A DNA stretch of 64,000 nucleotides from Dyadobacter luticola (GCF_005860805.1 NZ_VCEJ01000002.1:1410375-1474374); one strand, 5' to 3'; shown: positions 41,892 through 51,894, numbered from the stretch's first letter. Notes: a model not told the origin generated them from the letters alone. Made by a program: numbers and translations.

Positions 41892-42791
41892 TCAAACTAC
41901 CACCAAACTATTTTTGAATTGTACCGGACTTACCCCTACTTCTTTTTTAAACAACCTGGAAAAATAAGGCGGATTTTCAAAACCGAGCTGATACGCGGTT
42001 TCCGCCACAGTCTGGTCAGAACCCATGAGCATATTTTTGGCTTCTGAGATCAAAAAAATATGGATAAGCTCCATCGCCGTTTTTCCGGTTTCCTGTTTCA
42101 AAAGGTCACTCAGGTAGCGCGGTGACGTATTGAGCTGGTCTGCCATCATGGTGACGGTGGGTAATCCTTTTTTCTGGAACATCCCGCTTTCGAAGTAGGT
42201 TACCAGGCTTTCATTGAACCGGGAAACCATTTTCCCCGAAATTTCGGTGCGGTGGATAAACTGCCTTTTGTAGAACCGCTGCGAGTATTTGAGGATCGAA
42301 TCCAGGTGCGTGAGCATAATGTCGCGGCTGTATTCATCGGTATTATTGAGATATTCCGTTTCGATTTTGCGGTACAAATCCCATATAATTTCCTCTTCGC
42401 GGGGCGAAAGGTGCAGCGCTTCCCGCGTTTCATACTCGAAAAAACTGTATTTCCGTATCTCCGAATGCAGCGGGTGACCATTCAGAAAATCCTCATGGAT
42501 GTAAATGATAAACCCTTTTTCATTCAATTCAACATCCCGGATCTCGGTAACCTGCCGCGGCTTGGCAAACATCAGCGAACCATTGTCATGGTCATATTTC
42601 GTCCGTCCGTACAGGAAATTCCCCGACTTGATCTTTTTGAATGTGATCATGTAAAAATCGGTCGTGAATTCACTGTTGTAAATGCTGCATGCAGCTAGTT
42701 CCCTGCAAGTCAGCAGACTTATTTGCGGATGGGCAGAAGGTGTCAGGTTATTTAAGCGGTACAGGTCACTGATACGCCGGAAATGTTTCAT
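41892..42791 (-). CDS. AraC family transcriptional regulator
   Basis: A 299-residue regulator with an N-terminal cupin-like sensing domain (about 1-180) and a C-terminal double helix-turn-helix (about 195-299) including LNTSPRYLSDLLKQETGKTA and VAETAYQLGFENPPYFSRLF, with KEVGVSPVQFKNS at the end. It follows the SDR gene by 19 bases on the same strand, so it may be co-transcribed with it and control it. The effector is unknown. Confidence 0.9.
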   Translation of the reverse strand: MKHFRRISDLYRLNNLTPSAHPQISLLTCRELAACSIYNSEFTTDFYMITFKKIKSGNFLYGRTKYDHDNGSLMFAKPRQVTEIRDVELNEKGFIIYIHEDFLNGHPLHSEIRKYSFFEYETREALHLSPREEEIIWDLYRKIETEYLNNTDEYSRDIMLTHLDSILKYSQRFYKRQFIHRTEISGKMVSRFNESLVTYFESGMFQKKGLPTVTMMADQLNTSPRYLSDLLKQETGKTAMELIHIFLISEAKNMLMGSDQTVAETAYQLGFENPPYFSRLFKKEVGVSPVQFKNSLVVV

Positions 42792-42810
42792 TGTCGAAAT
42801 GGATTGAGGT

Positions 42811-43641
42811 TTACAAAACCTTCGCGCCGCCGTGTGCCGCTTCCGAAACTTCCCTCCACGCCTCCCACGTAGCCAAACGGTCGGTATATACCTGGTTTAC
42901 CCAAGGTAACCCTACTTTCCCGAAGAAAATTCTCAACGGTGGATTTTCTTCGTCCACTACTTTCAGGATTGCCTCGGACGTTGCCTCCGGGTCGCCGACG
43001 AAATCCTCTGTAAGACCTTCGGCAAGTTTTGCGCGTACTGCATCGTACTGCGGCAGCGCCTTACTGTGAACCGCCGATGGTCCGCCCCAATCCGTCGAAA
43101 ATCCGTTCGGTTCTACCAGCGTTACTTTTATCCCAAAGTCACTCACCTCACTCGCCAAGGTTTCGCTGATCGCCTCGACAGCAAATTTGGAAGCATTATA
43201 CAAGCCCAAATTCGGCAAAGTAACCAAGCCTAAAACGCTGGTAACCTGAATAATATGTCCGAATCCCTGCTCCCGCATCACTGGCAGCGCAGCCTGGGTG
43301 ATCCACAATGTTCCGAAAACGTTTGTTTCAATCTGATCTCGGGCTTCCTGTTCGCTGGTTTCCTCGATGGTACCAAACAAACCGTAACCCGCGTTGTTGA
43401 TCACCACATCCAATGTTCCGAAATGTGCCTTCGCCTGCTGGATTGCGGCAAAACCCTTTTCGCGGTCATTTACATTGAGCTGGATCGGTAAAATCGCATC
43501 GCCGTATTTGTCGACCAGGTCGCTGAGTGCGTCCGTATTTCTGGCGGTAGCCACTACACGATCCCCTCTTTTCAAAAATGCCTCAGCCCATAACCGGCCA
43601 AAACCCTTGGAAGCGCCGGTAATAAAAATTGTCTTTGTCAT
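42811..43641 (-). CDS. Short-chain dehydrogenase/reductase
   Basis: A 276-residue classical SDR: TGASKGFG (about residues 8-15) for the cofactor, NNAGYG, and the catalytic Ser in VTSVLG with YNASK. An arginine after the first strand (VVATARNTDAL) favours NADP(H). The frame opens at 43707, but MTKTIFITGASKG at ATG 43641 is the natural start. Substrate unknown; such enzymes near AraC regulators are often aldehyde or ketone reductases. Confidence 0.9.
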   Translation of the reverse strand: MTKTIFITGASKGFGRLWAEAFLKRGDRVVATARNTDALSDLVDKYGDAILPIQLNVNDREKGFAAIQQAKAHFGTLDVVINNAGYGLFGTIEETSEQEARDQIETNVFGTLWITQAALPVMREQGFGHIIQVTSVLGLVTLPNLGLYNASKFAVEAISETLASEVSDFGIKVTLVEPNGFSTDWGGPSAVHSKALPQYDAVRAKLAEGLTEDFVGDPEATSEAILKVVDEENPPLRIFFGKVGLPWVNQVYTDRLATWEAWREVSEAAHGGAKVL

Positions 43642-43765
43642 CACGATAAACGTCTGTTTGAATAATGAGACAAAGCTACCGGGCAGCCAGGAGGAACATT
43701 TATACAAAAATCCGGAACTCTGATACGGAATGCCGGAAGCTTTGGCAGGACGAGGTTATGCTGCA

Positions 43766-43795
43766 TAAAAAGCCCTGCAAAAATTTTACAGGGCT
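43766..43795 (-). terminator. Intrinsic terminator after the esterase gene
   Basis: On the minus strand AGCCCTG pairs with CAGGGCT around an 11-base loop and is followed by TTTTT. It lies 41 bases after the stop of the 43836-44945 gene. Confidence 0.75.
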
Positions 43796-43835
43796 TCTTC
43801 TAAAATTAGAACGGCCGCCTGGGCAGCAGATCTTT

Positions 43836-44945
43836 CTATTTTTTAAACGCTTCTTTAAACTGCTCAGCCGCAAAATCCTGCGCTTCTTTTGCTTCAGGTA
43901 CAATGATCGCCGTGCCGAAAAACTCGTGTGTTGTGCCTGGATACATTTTACGGGTTGCTTTTACACCCGCAGCATTGAGCCTGTCTGCCAGGATACTGCC
44001 TTCGGTTTCCAGCGGGTCAATTTCTGCATTGATAATCGTGGTTGAAGGCAAATTTATAAGGTTAGCATTTACCAGGTCAATGCGTTTGTCTTTTGATTCA
44101 ACAGACACATTGGTCAGGTAATGCATTAAAAACCAGTCGATAGACGGTTTGTCCAGAGGCTTTGCATCGTGATATTTCTTGTATGATTCGGTCGTGGTAT
44201 CCGAGCCGGCAACCGGGTATACCAGCAGCTGGTGCTTCGGCATCATGATTCCGTTATCCCTTGCTTTGATACTGACATTAACTGCAAGGTTTCCACCCGC
44301 GCTCTCGCCCGCTACACCCATGCGCATCGGATCGCCGTGCATGGATGCGGCATGGTTCAGCACCCACTCATAAGCCTGAAATGCATCATTATGTGCTGTT
44401 GGGAACTTGAATTCGGGACCTTTGCGGTATTCGACGGAGACTACCATCGCGCCCACCTTTTCAGCCAAAGCCCTTGCAGAAGCATCATACACGTCGATTG
44501 AGGCAATCACCCAGCCGCCGCCATGGTAATAAACAATGACGGGAAATGGCGCCGTGCCGGTTTTCGGCGTATAAACACGAGCATGAATGTTGCCGCCTAC
44601 CACAGGAATTTCCACGCCCATCGTATCGACCATCGGGATTTGAAATGGCACATTAAACTCGCCGATCAAATCATTCACCGCATCTTTCACAGTATGGTTC
44701 ATGCGTGCCTCCTGTGGTGTAGACTTCGGAATCGGCTTGTCGCCGTAGCTCAATAATTTTTCAACAACCGCCCACATCTCGTCGTGAATGTTAGGCGCCC
44801 AGGCTGGCTTCGGACCTTTCGGTTTTACCGAAGCCGGTAGCGGGTGATCGGCCAGGCTGCAAGAAATGATCGTGGTAACCATCGCTATCATCGCAAGTGA
44901 AACCAGGGCAGTGCACATGCTGCCAATGCGGTAATTAGTTTTCAT
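43836..44945 (-). CDS. Exported alpha/beta hydrolase, HSL-type esterase
   Basis: A 369-residue protein with an N-terminal membrane/signal segment and a possible lipobox (IISCS near residue 29). The oxyanion motif YYHGGGWV (near 142) and the nucleophile elbow GESAGG (near 213) mark the hormone-sensitive lipase family. The catalytic Asp lies in NAEIDPLETEG and the His in PGTTHEFFG. It likely hydrolyses short-chain esters in the envelope. Upstream 173 bases to the next gene carry no gene I can see. Confidence 0.9.
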   Translation of the reverse strand: MKTNYRIGSMCTALVSLAMIAMVTTIISCSLADHPLPASVKPKGPKPAWAPNIHDEMWAVVEKLLSYGDKPIPKSTPQEARMNHTVKDAVNDLIGEFNVPFQIPMVDTMGVEIPVVGGNIHARVYTPKTGTAPFPVIVYYHGGGWVIASIDVYDASARALAEKVGAMVVSVEYRKGPEFKFPTAHNDAFQAYEWVLNHAASMHGDPMRMGVAGESAGGNLAVNVSIKARDNGIMMPKHQLLVYPVAGSDTTTESYKKYHDAKPLDKPSIDWFLMHYLTNVSVESKDKRIDLVNANLINLPSTTIINAEIDPLETEGSILADRLNAAGVKATRKMYPGTTHEFFGTAIIVPEAKEAQDFAAEQFKEAFKK

Positions 44946-45118
44946 AGTTGTATTTAAATGGTTTTGAAAATGGACGCCACCATTTTTGAAATATCATACC
45001 AACTATGCACATAACTGCCTTTAACACCAGAAATTGAATGTTTTAGAGCTAGGAGGAGTAGGGTGTTCTTTAAAATGTTAAAAAATTAGAATGAATGTTT
45101 TACTGTGCCGAGAAAATG

Positions 45119-47356
45119 CTACAACAAGTCGTTCAGGTGGATCGGCAGGTGGTTAATTCTTTTCCCTGTGGCATGAAAAATCGCATTCGCAATCGCAGGC
45201 GGCATCGCTACCAGGCCAATTTCCCCTACTCCTTTCGTCCCCAGCGCGTTGACGATGTCATCATTTTCCTCCACAAAAATCACGTCCAGTTCATGAATGT
45301 CGGCGTGTACCGGAATATGATATTCGCCCAAATTCTGGTTCATGTATTTTCCAAGCCGGTGATCGGTGATCGTTTCTTCACGGATCGCCTTGCTGATTCC
45401 CCACACCATCCCACCGAGAATCTGGCTGCGGGCAGTTTTAGGGTTGATAATCTTCCCGGCCGCCACTGCAGTAACTGCACGTGTAACATTGATCACGCCC
45501 AGTTCTTCATCCACTTCCACTTCCACAAATGCCGCGGAATGTGTGGCGCGAGAGTATTTTTTCAGTTTGAGCACATTTGGCACCGAAAATTTGAGTGCCT
45601 TGATCGGCTCGTTATTATTTTCCGCAATAATATCCTGGTAAGTGACAAAGGTCAGCGGGTCCGTCTTCAATTCGATCCGCCCATTTTTGAAAACCACATC
45701 TTCCAGCTCCAAGCCTTTCAGCATCCCATTTTTCATGGAAGCTGCTTTTTTAAAAAGCTTTTTCCGCAATGATCCGGCTGCCGCTTTAATCGCCGAGCCG
45801 ATTGTTGAAACTGTAAACGAACCGCCCTGGATTGGCGCAAAGGGCTTTTTACTATCACCGTAAGAAAATATAACATCCTCCATCGGAAGCCCTAGCTCAT
45901 CCGCAGCGACCTGCGTCATGACGGTCAATGTACCTGTACCGATGTCAGTGACAGCGCTGTTAACCTGTAATTTTCCTTCTTTGGTCAAAATCATCTCAGC
46001 GCGCGCAGGCAGGGAATTCGCTTCCCAGATCCCCGTCGCCATTCCGTATCCGACCAGCTTGTTTCCGTGGCGCATGCTCCTTGGTTCCGGGTCTCTTTTG
46101 TCCCAGCCAAACTTTTCAGCTCCCTGCAAATAGCACTGCATCAGCTCTTTGCTACTGTAAGGCCGGTTCAGACTTGCGTCGTTTTCGGAATAATTGATAA
46201 GCCTTAGATGCAGCGGGTCGATTTTCAATTTGTAGGCCAAATCATCCATCGTCGTCTCAATCGGGTGCATGCCGGTAGCTCCGCCCGGTGCCCGCATATC
46301 CAGCGGACTAAACACATCCAGCTCCACGAGTTTATACTGCATCAAGGTATTTTCGGCCGGATAAATCATGTGCGCCCAGTTGACAACCACCTCGGTATAA
46401 TCTTCAAACCGGGAAGTTTCGCCAATCGCGGCGTGGTGCAAGGCATTTACTTTTCCATCCGCATCCGCACCAAATTGGGTTGTCTGGATGGTTTGCGGAC
46501 GATGCCCAAATGTGAACATCTGGCTTCTGTCCAGCGTCACCACCACGGATCTTTTCAACTCCAAAGCCGCCATCACCGACATAAAAAGCTGGTACTGCGG
46601 CCGCAAAGCAGAACCGAAAGCGCCCCCCACGTAAGGTGCGATCACGCGTACATTTTTATATTTTAAACCAAAAATATTGGCAACATACAGCTGACTGTTG
46701 ACCGTACCCTGGGTTTTATCATAAATCGTCAGCTTGCCGTCGCCTTCATAAATCGTTGTTGTGGCGAACAGTTCAAGCGGGTTATGGTGCTCGGTACTAT
46801 GGTAAAATTCCCCTTCCGATTTTGCGAAAGAAGCATCATAAGCTTTCTGAAAATCACCTTTTGGCTTCGGCGGCGGCGGTTTCAACATGGTCGCCATCCC
46901 GATTTTGGGTGACCGCGCACTATTCACATTCGGGCGGATATCGGTTTGGAAAAATTCCGTAGCGTATTCAACCTCCACAAGCGTCGCAGCATATCGCGCC
47001 AACTCAAAAGTCTCCGCCACCACCAGCCCGATCGGCTGACCATTATAAATGATCTCGTCATCCTGCAAAGGCCGGAAAGGTGATCCCGGAGGCGCATCCA
47101 TATCCGCATATTGCAGGCTGAACTTGCCCACCGAAGGCCGGTTCAAATGTGAAAATACTTCAACTACGCCCGGCAGGGACATTGCTTTGGCCGTGTCGAA
47201 ACGTGTTATTTTTCCTTTCGTGACGGTACTGTTGACGACATAGCCGTATAACATTCCGGGTGCTTTATACTCCCCCGCATATTTGGCTGCGCCGGTCACT
47301 TTCTGGTATCCTTCCAGCCTGCTTACAGGCTGCCCGATTGATGGTATCAATGTCAT
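45119..47356 (-). CDS. Molybdenum-binding subunit of a xanthine/aldehyde oxidoreductase
   Basis: A 745-residue large subunit of the xanthine dehydrogenase family (PaoC-like). It opens with the a/b hammerhead domain (RLEGYQKVTGAAKYAGEYKA) and continues with cofactor-binding segments YVGGAFGSALRPQYQLF, RAPGGATGMHPIETTMDDL and GSFTVSTIGSAIKAAAGSLR, ending with the conserved TKGVGEIGLVAMPPAIANAI containing the catalytic Glu. It is the last of three genes in order FeS, FAD, Mo. Periplasmic aldehyde oxidation is the usual role; substrate not determined. Confidence 0.92.
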   Translation of the reverse strand: MTLIPSIGQPVSRLEGYQKVTGAAKYAGEYKAPGMLYGYVVNSTVTKGKITRFDTAKAMSLPGVVEVFSHLNRPSVGKFSLQYADMDAPPGSPFRPLQDDEIIYNGQPIGLVVAETFELARYAATLVEVEYATEFFQTDIRPNVNSARSPKIGMATMLKPPPPKPKGDFQKAYDASFAKSEGEFYHSTEHHNPLELFATTTIYEGDGKLTIYDKTQGTVNSQLYVANIFGLKYKNVRVIAPYVGGAFGSALRPQYQLFMSVMAALELKRSVVVTLDRSQMFTFGHRPQTIQTTQFGADADGKVNALHHAAIGETSRFEDYTEVVVNWAHMIYPAENTLMQYKLVELDVFSPLDMRAPGGATGMHPIETTMDDLAYKLKIDPLHLRLINYSENDASLNRPYSSKELMQCYLQGAEKFGWDKRDPEPRSMRHGNKLVGYGMATGIWEANSLPARAEMILTKEGKLQVNSAVTDIGTGTLTVMTQVAADELGLPMEDVIFSYGDSKKPFAPIQGGSFTVSTIGSAIKAAAGSLRKKLFKKAASMKNGMLKGLELEDVVFKNGRIELKTDPLTFVTYQDIIAENNNEPIKALKFSVPNVLKLKKYSRATHSAAFVEVEVDEELGVINVTRAVTAVAAGKIINPKTARSQILGGMVWGISKAIREETITDHRLGKYMNQNLGEYHIPVHADIHELDVIFVEENDDIVNALGTKGVGEIGLVAMPPAIANAIFHATGKRINHLPIHLNDLL

Positions 47357-47369
47357 AGTTGTGATGAAT

Positions 47370-48389
47370 TTAAAGAGAAGGACCTGCGCCAGGCACCTGC
47401 GTTTCCGGGTTAAGCGCCATCATACAATTTCTTACAATGGCGCGTTTTGCCAGTTCTATCTTGAATGCATTGTGCTCATAACCAACTGCTCCGGCCAACA
47501 TTATTTCCGCTGCTTCCCGAAAAACCGGTACCGATGGCTCTTTCTCTTTCAGAAAATTTTCAGCCGCCTCATCCCGCCATGGCTTGTGCGCCACACCGCC
47601 CAGCGCAATGCGCGCCGATTGAATATGCCCATCTTCCAGCTTCAAACCGGTAGCCACGGACACCAGCGCGAAAGCATAGGAATTACGGTCCCGGATTTTC
47701 AGATAGGAATAATTTTGTGCGTAACCGTTGGCTGGCAGGTCAATGCCGGTGATGATCTCACCCTCTTGCAGATTGTTATCCAGTTGCGGCGTATTGCCCG
47801 GCAACCTGTGAAAATCGGCAAACGGAATGCTGCGCGCACCCTGCGGCCCTTCCACATTCACCACCGCGTCCAGCGCCGCCAGCGCTACACACATATCCGA
47901 CGGAAAAACAGCAATGCAATGTTCATTCGTACCCAAAATCGCCATAATCCGATTATAGCCGCCGATCGCCGAGCAGCCCGAACCCGGTTCGCGCTTGTTG
48001 CAGGGTACATTGGCATCATAAAAATAATAGCAGCGGGTTTTTTGCAGCAGGTTACCACCATTGGTCGCCATGTTGCGGATCTGGGCCGTGGCGCCGGCGA
48101 GTATTGCCCTGGATAACAGCGGGTAACGTCCCTCTACCAGCGGATGCCAGGCCGTTTTAGCATTGGTTTCAAATGCACCTAGACGCAAACCTCCGTCCGG
48201 TAATTCCTGGATTTCGTGATGGTCGCGTATCTTGGTAAGATCTACCAAAGTGTGGGCATCGGTCAGGTTGTATTTCATCAGATCGATGAGATTCGTCCCC
48301 CCGGCAATGTATTTTGCATCGTCTTCCTCTACCGAAAGTCCGATCGCCTCCTGCACGCTCGCAGCTCTGAAATAATCGAAGTTATTCAT
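47370..48389 (-). CDS. FAD-binding subunit of the molybdenum oxidoreductase
   Basis: A 339-residue FAD subunit (PaoB/CoxM-like): YIAGGTNLIDLMKYNL near residue 25 binds FAD, and ATNGGNLLQKTRCYYFYD, with Cys-rich ANVPCNKREPGSGCSA, matches the subtype that carries an extra 4Fe-4S cluster. The start at ATG 48389 overlaps the FeS gene by eight bases; the longer frame to 48443 would overlap it by 62. The Mo subunit follows after 13 bases. Confidence 0.9.
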   Translation of the reverse strand: MNNFDYFRAASVQEAIGLSVEEDDAKYIAGGTNLIDLMKYNLTDAHTLVDLTKIRDHHEIQELPDGGLRLGAFETNAKTAWHPLVEGRYPLLSRAILAGATAQIRNMATNGGNLLQKTRCYYFYDANVPCNKREPGSGCSAIGGYNRIMAILGTNEHCIAVFPSDMCVALAALDAVVNVEGPQGARSIPFADFHRLPGNTPQLDNNLQEGEIITGIDLPANGYAQNYSYLKIRDRNSYAFALVSVATGLKLEDGHIQSARIALGGVAHKPWRDEAAENFLKEKEPSVPVFREAAEIMLAGAVGYEHNAFKIELAKRAIVRNCMMALNPETQVPGAGPSL

Positions 48390-48903
48390 GTGCTGAGAGG
48401 TTTTTGACGTCCATAATCGCATCGATAATGTTGGTGTTAGCACCGCATCGGCAGAGATTTCCGCTCATCAGTTCCTTCACCTCGTCGCGGGTTTCCGCCT
48501 TTCCTTCACGCAGCAAGCCGATGGCGCTGCAAATCTGCCCCGGCGTACAGTAGCCGCATTGAAATGCGTCGTGCTCGATGAATGCCTTTTGCAGCGGATG
48601 CAGCTCGCCATCTTGCGCAACTCCCTCAATAGTAGTGATTTCCGAACCTTCTTTCATAACTGCCAATGTCAGGCAGCTCAGGATCCGTTCGCCATCGCAG
48701 AGCACGGTACACGCGCCGCACTGGCCGTGGTCGCAACCTTTTTTGGTGCCGGTCAGCCCCGCATATTCCCGGAGCGCATCGAGCAGGCTTACCCAGGGAA
48801 GCACATTCAGCTCGACTGGGTTACCATTAATTCGCAGCGTCACTGGCCTGGCGCTGAATGTCGTTTTAGGACTGGCAGGTATATCGGGAAAATTTGTATT
48901 CAC
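48382..48903 (-). CDS. 2Fe-2S subunit of the molybdenum oxidoreductase
   Basis: A 173-residue subunit (PaoA-like) with the two [2Fe-2S] domains: the plant-type ferredoxin motif CDHGQCGACTVLCDG (about residues 60-76) and the C-terminal CGYCTPGQICS with CRCGANTNI. No twin-arginine signal is visible; the first 20 residues are Pro/Ala/Ser-rich. It passes electrons from the Mo centre to FAD. First gene of its operon. Confidence 0.92.
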   Translation of the reverse strand: MNTNFPDIPASPKTTFSARPVTLRINGNPVELNVLPWVSLLDALREYAGLTGTKKGCDHGQCGACTVLCDGERILSCLTLAVMKEGSEITTIEGVAQDGELHPLQKAFIEHDAFQCGYCTPGQICSAIGLLREGKAETRDEVKELMSGNLCRCGANTNIIDAIMDVKNLSAHE

Positions 48904-48982
48904 GTTCCTGGTGAGTTTGGTAAATGCGCATGATAGTCATAAGAACTATGCCAAATCAGGACTTCCCAAAACCGGGAATCAT

Positions 48983-51007
48983 TTATTTCCTGCCAATCAC
49001 CGGAAATTGCGAAACACGCAGTTTGGTACAACCATAAGGCACCAGAATCACTTCCTCCTCTTCCTTCGAAACTTCCATATTATAAATCTGGCTGAAAGGT
49101 ACCGGACCGGCCGTTTCGTTATATAATTTCCATGATGGTACGCGCCGCGCTTTTGTCTTCATCAGGATCGGCGCATTTTCAAGGTTCCAGGGAAAATTCG
49201 AAACTGATTTGGCAGGTTCTACACAAAAAAATGTCGGCAGTTTATTTTCCGGTATTTCAAAAAGGGCGTAATTCCAGGGCGTCGTCGGATGTACTTCATA
49301 ATAATATCTACCATAATCGATTGGGTCAACATCATTTGTCACCTTCTTCATTTCCTGCCCGATCCGCAAGGCATAAAGGAGTGGTCCGCGCTCCACTGAC
49401 ATGGAATTTTCATACCATTTATTTTTAAAAATATGCATCGGTAAAATCAATTCCACCACATCCCCGGATTTCCAGCCACGATTGATCTTCACAATGTTGC
49501 CGCCTTTTTCACGCTTCACTTTCTCACCATTAACCCGCACTTCCCCTTCTTTACACCAAGCCGGAATTCTTAAATGAAATGGAAATGCGACGGTTTTTTC
49601 TTTTTCATCAAAGGCTAATTTAAACCGTATATTTTCTTCAAACGGATAATTGGTTTCTTCCACAATATGCACTTTCGTACCATTTCCAATAGTTGTATTC
49701 ACCTCACTAGCCGAATAAATCAGCGCGGCAATTCCTTTATCTGCGGTTTTGTACCAAAGGTTTTGTGTAAACTTCGGCCAACCCTGGTGCATATTGGAAG
49801 TGCAGCAGGGATACCCCGATAGCAGTCCGTAACACACATCGGTACCGCCGTGATTATCCGCAAAATTCCGCACCTGCCGCGTCGCCATCACCTGGTTTGC
49901 CTGCTGGAAATACTGCCGCTCCATGTAATTATCGGTTGTTTGCGAAGGCAGAGCATTGAATGCAATTTTTTCCAGACGATCTGCGAAGTCCACGTCACCG
50001 GTAATTTCCAGGGCACTTTCCAAACTAAACATCATTTCCACCGCACTGCATAATTCCGAACCCTGCGTCGGGTTGGCACCATGCAGCGCCTCATCGCCAC
50101 CATACATCCCGTGCGCCATACCATTGTATTTGTCCAGATCTTTCAAACCTTTTTTCACCGATTCAAGATATTTTGGATCGGAATGATGTCGCGAATAAAT
50201 CACCGGCTCTTTCATCCCCTGCGCCAGATTTACACAATGAATGCTGCCTTGCTTTGAAAGCAAATCAGTATTTAAAAAGGAGTCAGTATAATCAAATGTT
50301 TGCTTGTGCAGCAGCTCGCCTAAATCGAGCAGGAATTTTTCACCGGTAATATCATAAAGCCAATACACCACCATTAAATTATCCCCTGCCCTGAATTTCG
50401 CCCAGTAAGTCCAATGATCGAGCGGTGTATTAGGCAATTCTTTTAATTGATACCAGAAATAATGGGTCATCAACTTAATTACCCGCTGATCATTGGTGGC
50501 TGAATAATATTGTTTCAAAATTTTCAGCATGACCATCTTCGGCCACCAGTCACGACTATTATCTCTTTGCAAACCTTTTTCGCCTGGATAATCTTTGGAC
50601 GGACCAAAGTACCCGTCGGGCTGCTGGCTGTTGATCGCCCATTCCACCCAGGGTTTGGCTTTATTAATTAAATTATCGTCCTGCAAAATATAAGCGAGCG
50701 GCAGCAGCCCATCGATCCAGTAGGGACCCCGCTCCCACTGATCGCCATCGCCGCCCAGCCAGCCGTTGCGGTTATTCATTACCAGCGGATATAATTCATC
50801 CAGTTTTCCGGTCGCACCGTTTTTCTGCCGGATCAGCATTTCCCTCAGCCAGCCCTGCGGCTTTATCGCACCCAGCGGCAATTCCTGGTAACTATTCCGA
50901 TTTGTTGTAAGCGTTTTGTCAGGTTGCTTCCTGACTTTGCCGGGTGTTTGCGCGAGCAAATTCGGAGAAAGAAGGGTAATGCAAAAAAACAGGACGGTGT
51001 TTTTCAT
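48983..51007 (-). CDS. Exported glycoside hydrolase family 127 (beta-L-arabinofuranosidase-like)
   Basis: A 674-residue protein with a signal peptide ending at LLAQ near residue 20 and the GH127/DUF1680 alpha-barrel: REMLIRQKNGATGKLDELYP, WERGPYWIDGLLPLAYILQD, GSELCSAVEMMFSLESALEI, YPCCTSNMHQGWPKF holding the zinc-binding Cys-Cys, and MSVERGPLLYALRI. The Glu of GSELCSAVE and the CC pair match the cysteine-dependent mechanism of the family. It probably trims arabinose from plant material in the periplasm. Stand-alone gene. Confidence 0.88.
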   Translation of the reverse strand: MKNTVLFFCITLLSPNLLAQTPGKVRKQPDKTLTTNRNSYQELPLGAIKPQGWLREMLIRQKNGATGKLDELYPLVMNNRNGWLGGDGDQWERGPYWIDGLLPLAYILQDDNLINKAKPWVEWAINSQQPDGYFGPSKDYPGEKGLQRDNSRDWWPKMVMLKILKQYYSATNDQRVIKLMTHYFWYQLKELPNTPLDHWTYWAKFRAGDNLMVVYWLYDITGEKFLLDLGELLHKQTFDYTDSFLNTDLLSKQGSIHCVNLAQGMKEPVIYSRHHSDPKYLESVKKGLKDLDKYNGMAHGMYGGDEALHGANPTQGSELCSAVEMMFSLESALEITGDVDFADRLEKIAFNALPSQTTDNYMERQYFQQANQVMATRQVRNFADNHGGTDVCYGLLSGYPCCTSNMHQGWPKFTQNLWYKTADKGIAALIYSASEVNTTIGNGTKVHIVEETNYPFEENIRFKLAFDEKEKTVAFPFHLRIPAWCKEGEVRVNGEKVKREKGGNIVKINRGWKSGDVVELILPMHIFKNKWYENSMSVERGPLLYALRIGQEMKKVTNDVDPIDYGRYYYEVHPTTPWNYALFEIPENKLPTFFCVEPAKSVSNFPWNLENAPILMKTKARRVPSWKLYNETAGPVPFSQIYNMEVSKEEEEVILVPYGCTKLRVSQFPVIGRK

Positions 51008-51053
51008 GATGAAATAAAATGCGGGGAAGTTCGGTTAAACGGAAGCCCAATTA

Positions 51054-51095
51054 AAACAAAAAAACCAATCCGACCGTCCTGGTCAAATTGGTTTT
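51054..51095 (-). terminator. Intrinsic terminator after the 51128-51598 gene
   Basis: On the minus strand AAAACCAAT pairs with ATTGGTTTT, with inner GACC/GGTC pairing, followed by a run of T. It sits 33 bases after the stop. Confidence 0.75.
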
Positions 51096-51127
51096 CTTCA
51101 ACGAAAATCGTCTGTACTTTTCTGCGA

Positions 51128-51598
51128 CTACTCGGCAGCAACTGCATTTTTTGGTTTGCGGCCACGAGGCTTTCCTGTGTAAGCAGGCTTAGGCTCAGCG
51201 CTTCCAAGTTCCAGTTCATATCCTACAACACCTTCTTCGTAGTTAAATGGAGAAATGGTAAATGTGAATTTGGTTTGTTCAAAATCCACACCATTTTTTT
51301 TCAGGATCACATCCAGCGGAATAGAAAATCCACGGCCGCTTTTTGATAATGCAAATGTTCCTGACTCATCAGAACTCGGGATAAGGTAAAGATATTTCAA
51401 AGTTCTTTTGCCCTGCTGCGTACCGATTTTGAAACGTGTAGTCAACGGCTCAATGGCCAATTCTTCTAGTGTTTTCGGAGGGAGGACCAACTTGCCGGTG
51501 CCAGAAACATATCCGGTCAGCTTAGGTTGTTCTTTGGTTTTCTTTGTGACAATGACATTTTCTTCCGGAGAAAAAAACTTAATCGCGCTTGCTTTCAT
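51128..51598 (-). CDS. Conserved protein with AT-hook-like C-terminal tail, function unknown
   Basis: A 156-residue protein. The main part (1-135) is beta-rich and soluble, with YVSGTGKLVLPPKTLEELAI, RGFSIPLDVILKKNGVDFE and FNYEEGVVGYELELG. The tail AYTGKPRGRKPKNAVAAE contains PRGRKP, close to the AT-hook core PRGRP that contacts the DNA minor groove. I do not recognise a named family. A nucleoid or regulatory role is possible (inference). AT-rich upstream DNA and its own terminator mark it as monocistronic. Confidence 0.7.
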   Translation of the reverse strand: MKASAIKFFSPEENVIVTKKTKEQPKLTGYVSGTGKLVLPPKTLEELAIEPLTTRFKIGTQQGKRTLKYLYLIPSSDESGTFALSKSGRGFSIPLDVILKKNGVDFEQTKFTFTISPFNYEEGVVGYELELGSAEPKPAYTGKPRGRKPKNAVAAE

Positions 51599-51894
51599 CG
51601 TAAATAATGGGTTACTGTGATTATTATTTGCAAAAATAGCAAGGAACTTAACTTATAAAAACTTTTCCGTTATTTAGACGGATTTGCAATTACTGGAAAA
51701 AGCAGTTTCAATTATGAATTTACATTGAATCTGAATTAATAAAAAGCGAAGAAAACATTGATGTACCGGAAATTAAATAGCGCTACAACGTTAATTTAAT
51801 ACGTTTATTTCCAGACAAATTAATTTAATTTAGACATTACGTTTATAGTTCTCCATTTGAATATAAAGCGGTTACAAAAACAACCTGAATCTTA
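51599..51894. other. AT-rich intergenic region with no gene recognised
   Basis: This 296-base gap, the longest in the window, separates the 51598 start from the Nudix stop, both on the minus strand. It is AT-rich. I saw no reading frame with family features and no clear hairpin. It should hold the promoter of the 51128-51598 gene. Confidence 0.5.

Noticed and set aside
48390-48443. Longer N-terminus for the FAD subunit
   Set aside because: It would overlap the FeS gene by 62 bases and lacks family similarity; ATG 48389 starts at the conserved MNNF region.
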